Assembly (NCBI GenBank): GCA_021775965.1
Contig: JAJFGV010000043.1
Span: 124,001 to 188,000 of the forward strand
DNA length: 64,000 nucleotides
Direction: 5' to 3'
Source: Alphaproteobacteria bacterium
GTDB lineage: Bacteria; Pseudomonadota; Alphaproteobacteria; Micavibrionales; Micavibrionaceae
The notes beneath the pieces are model-generated. The model had not been told where the DNA came from, searched no databases, and saw nothing but the letters and a program-made list of their open reading frames with translations. This document shows, piece after piece, positions 63,998 to 64,000 of the stretch. Position numbers and translations under genes: made by a program. Numbering within the stretch: position 1 is the first letter of the stretch; each line of letters starts with the position of its first letter.

Positions 63998-64000
63998 TTC

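Overview
The window looks like one contiguous piece of an alphaproteobacterial chromosome of middling GC content. The evidence is gene order and lineage-specific genes: lptC-lptA-lptB-rpoN-hpf-ptsN, aroA-cmk-rpsA-ihfB, pyrF-trpF-trpB-trpA-accD-folC, the ChvI/ChvG two-component pair, a DivL-type pseudokinase with tyrosine at the phosphoacceptor site, tsaE-nucleotidyltransferase-addB-addA-trxA, a ROSE-type RNA thermometer before a small heat-shock gene, and CtrA-type and GANTC (CcrM-type) sequence elements. A Micavibrio-like or Rhodospirillales-related organism is my best guess, but that is inference. I saw no tRNA, rRNA, CRISPR array, prophage or insertion sequence.

Layout. 1-7 kb: tail of kdsD/kpsF, LPS export genes lptC/A/B, a phosphoribosyltransferase-like orphan, rpoN, hpf, ptsN, then a convergent hsp20 gene under a probable ROSE thermometer. 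7-9.2 kb: small and hypothetical genes, including a 57-residue zinc-finger protein and a pilin-like protein. 9.5-16.3 kb: cysS, then folE, pyrC and a THUMP-like methyltransferase, then a membrane GGDEF-EAL protein with a degenerate GGDEF site. 16.3-30 kb: aroA, cmk, rpsA, ihfB, lapA-like, pyrF, trpF, trpB, trpA, accD, folC, with several AT-richer orphans inserted, including a secreted beta-propeller-like protein between trpF and trpB. 30-39 kb: chvI/chvG, ahcY, a GNAT protein, purU and divL. 39-47.8 kb: tsaE, a sugar-phosphate nucleotidyltransferase, addB, addA, trxA and a SnoaL-like protein. 47.8-62.8 kb, all on the minus strand: a giant type I-secreted adhesin, its terminator, the secretion machinery (tolC-like, ABC exporter, HlyD adaptor), then thrS and infC directly downstream. 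62.8-64 kb has no convincing gene, but contains two perfect CtrA boxes, a dense cluster of 17 GANTC sites, a DnaA-box-like sequence and a run of inverted repeats.

How it fits together. The adhesin has an N-terminal region with two LapG-type dialanine motifs, several repeat families and a type I secretion C-terminus, and the three exporter components lie just downstream. The paired CtrA boxes upstream of the adhesin, with DivL (an upstream CtrA-pathway regulator) encoded in the same window, suggest cell-cycle control of surface adhesion. The GANTC cluster next to those boxes is the most unusual feature here: it could be a methylation-sensitive cell-cycle promoter or part of a replication-origin-like region, and the sequence alone does not decide between them.
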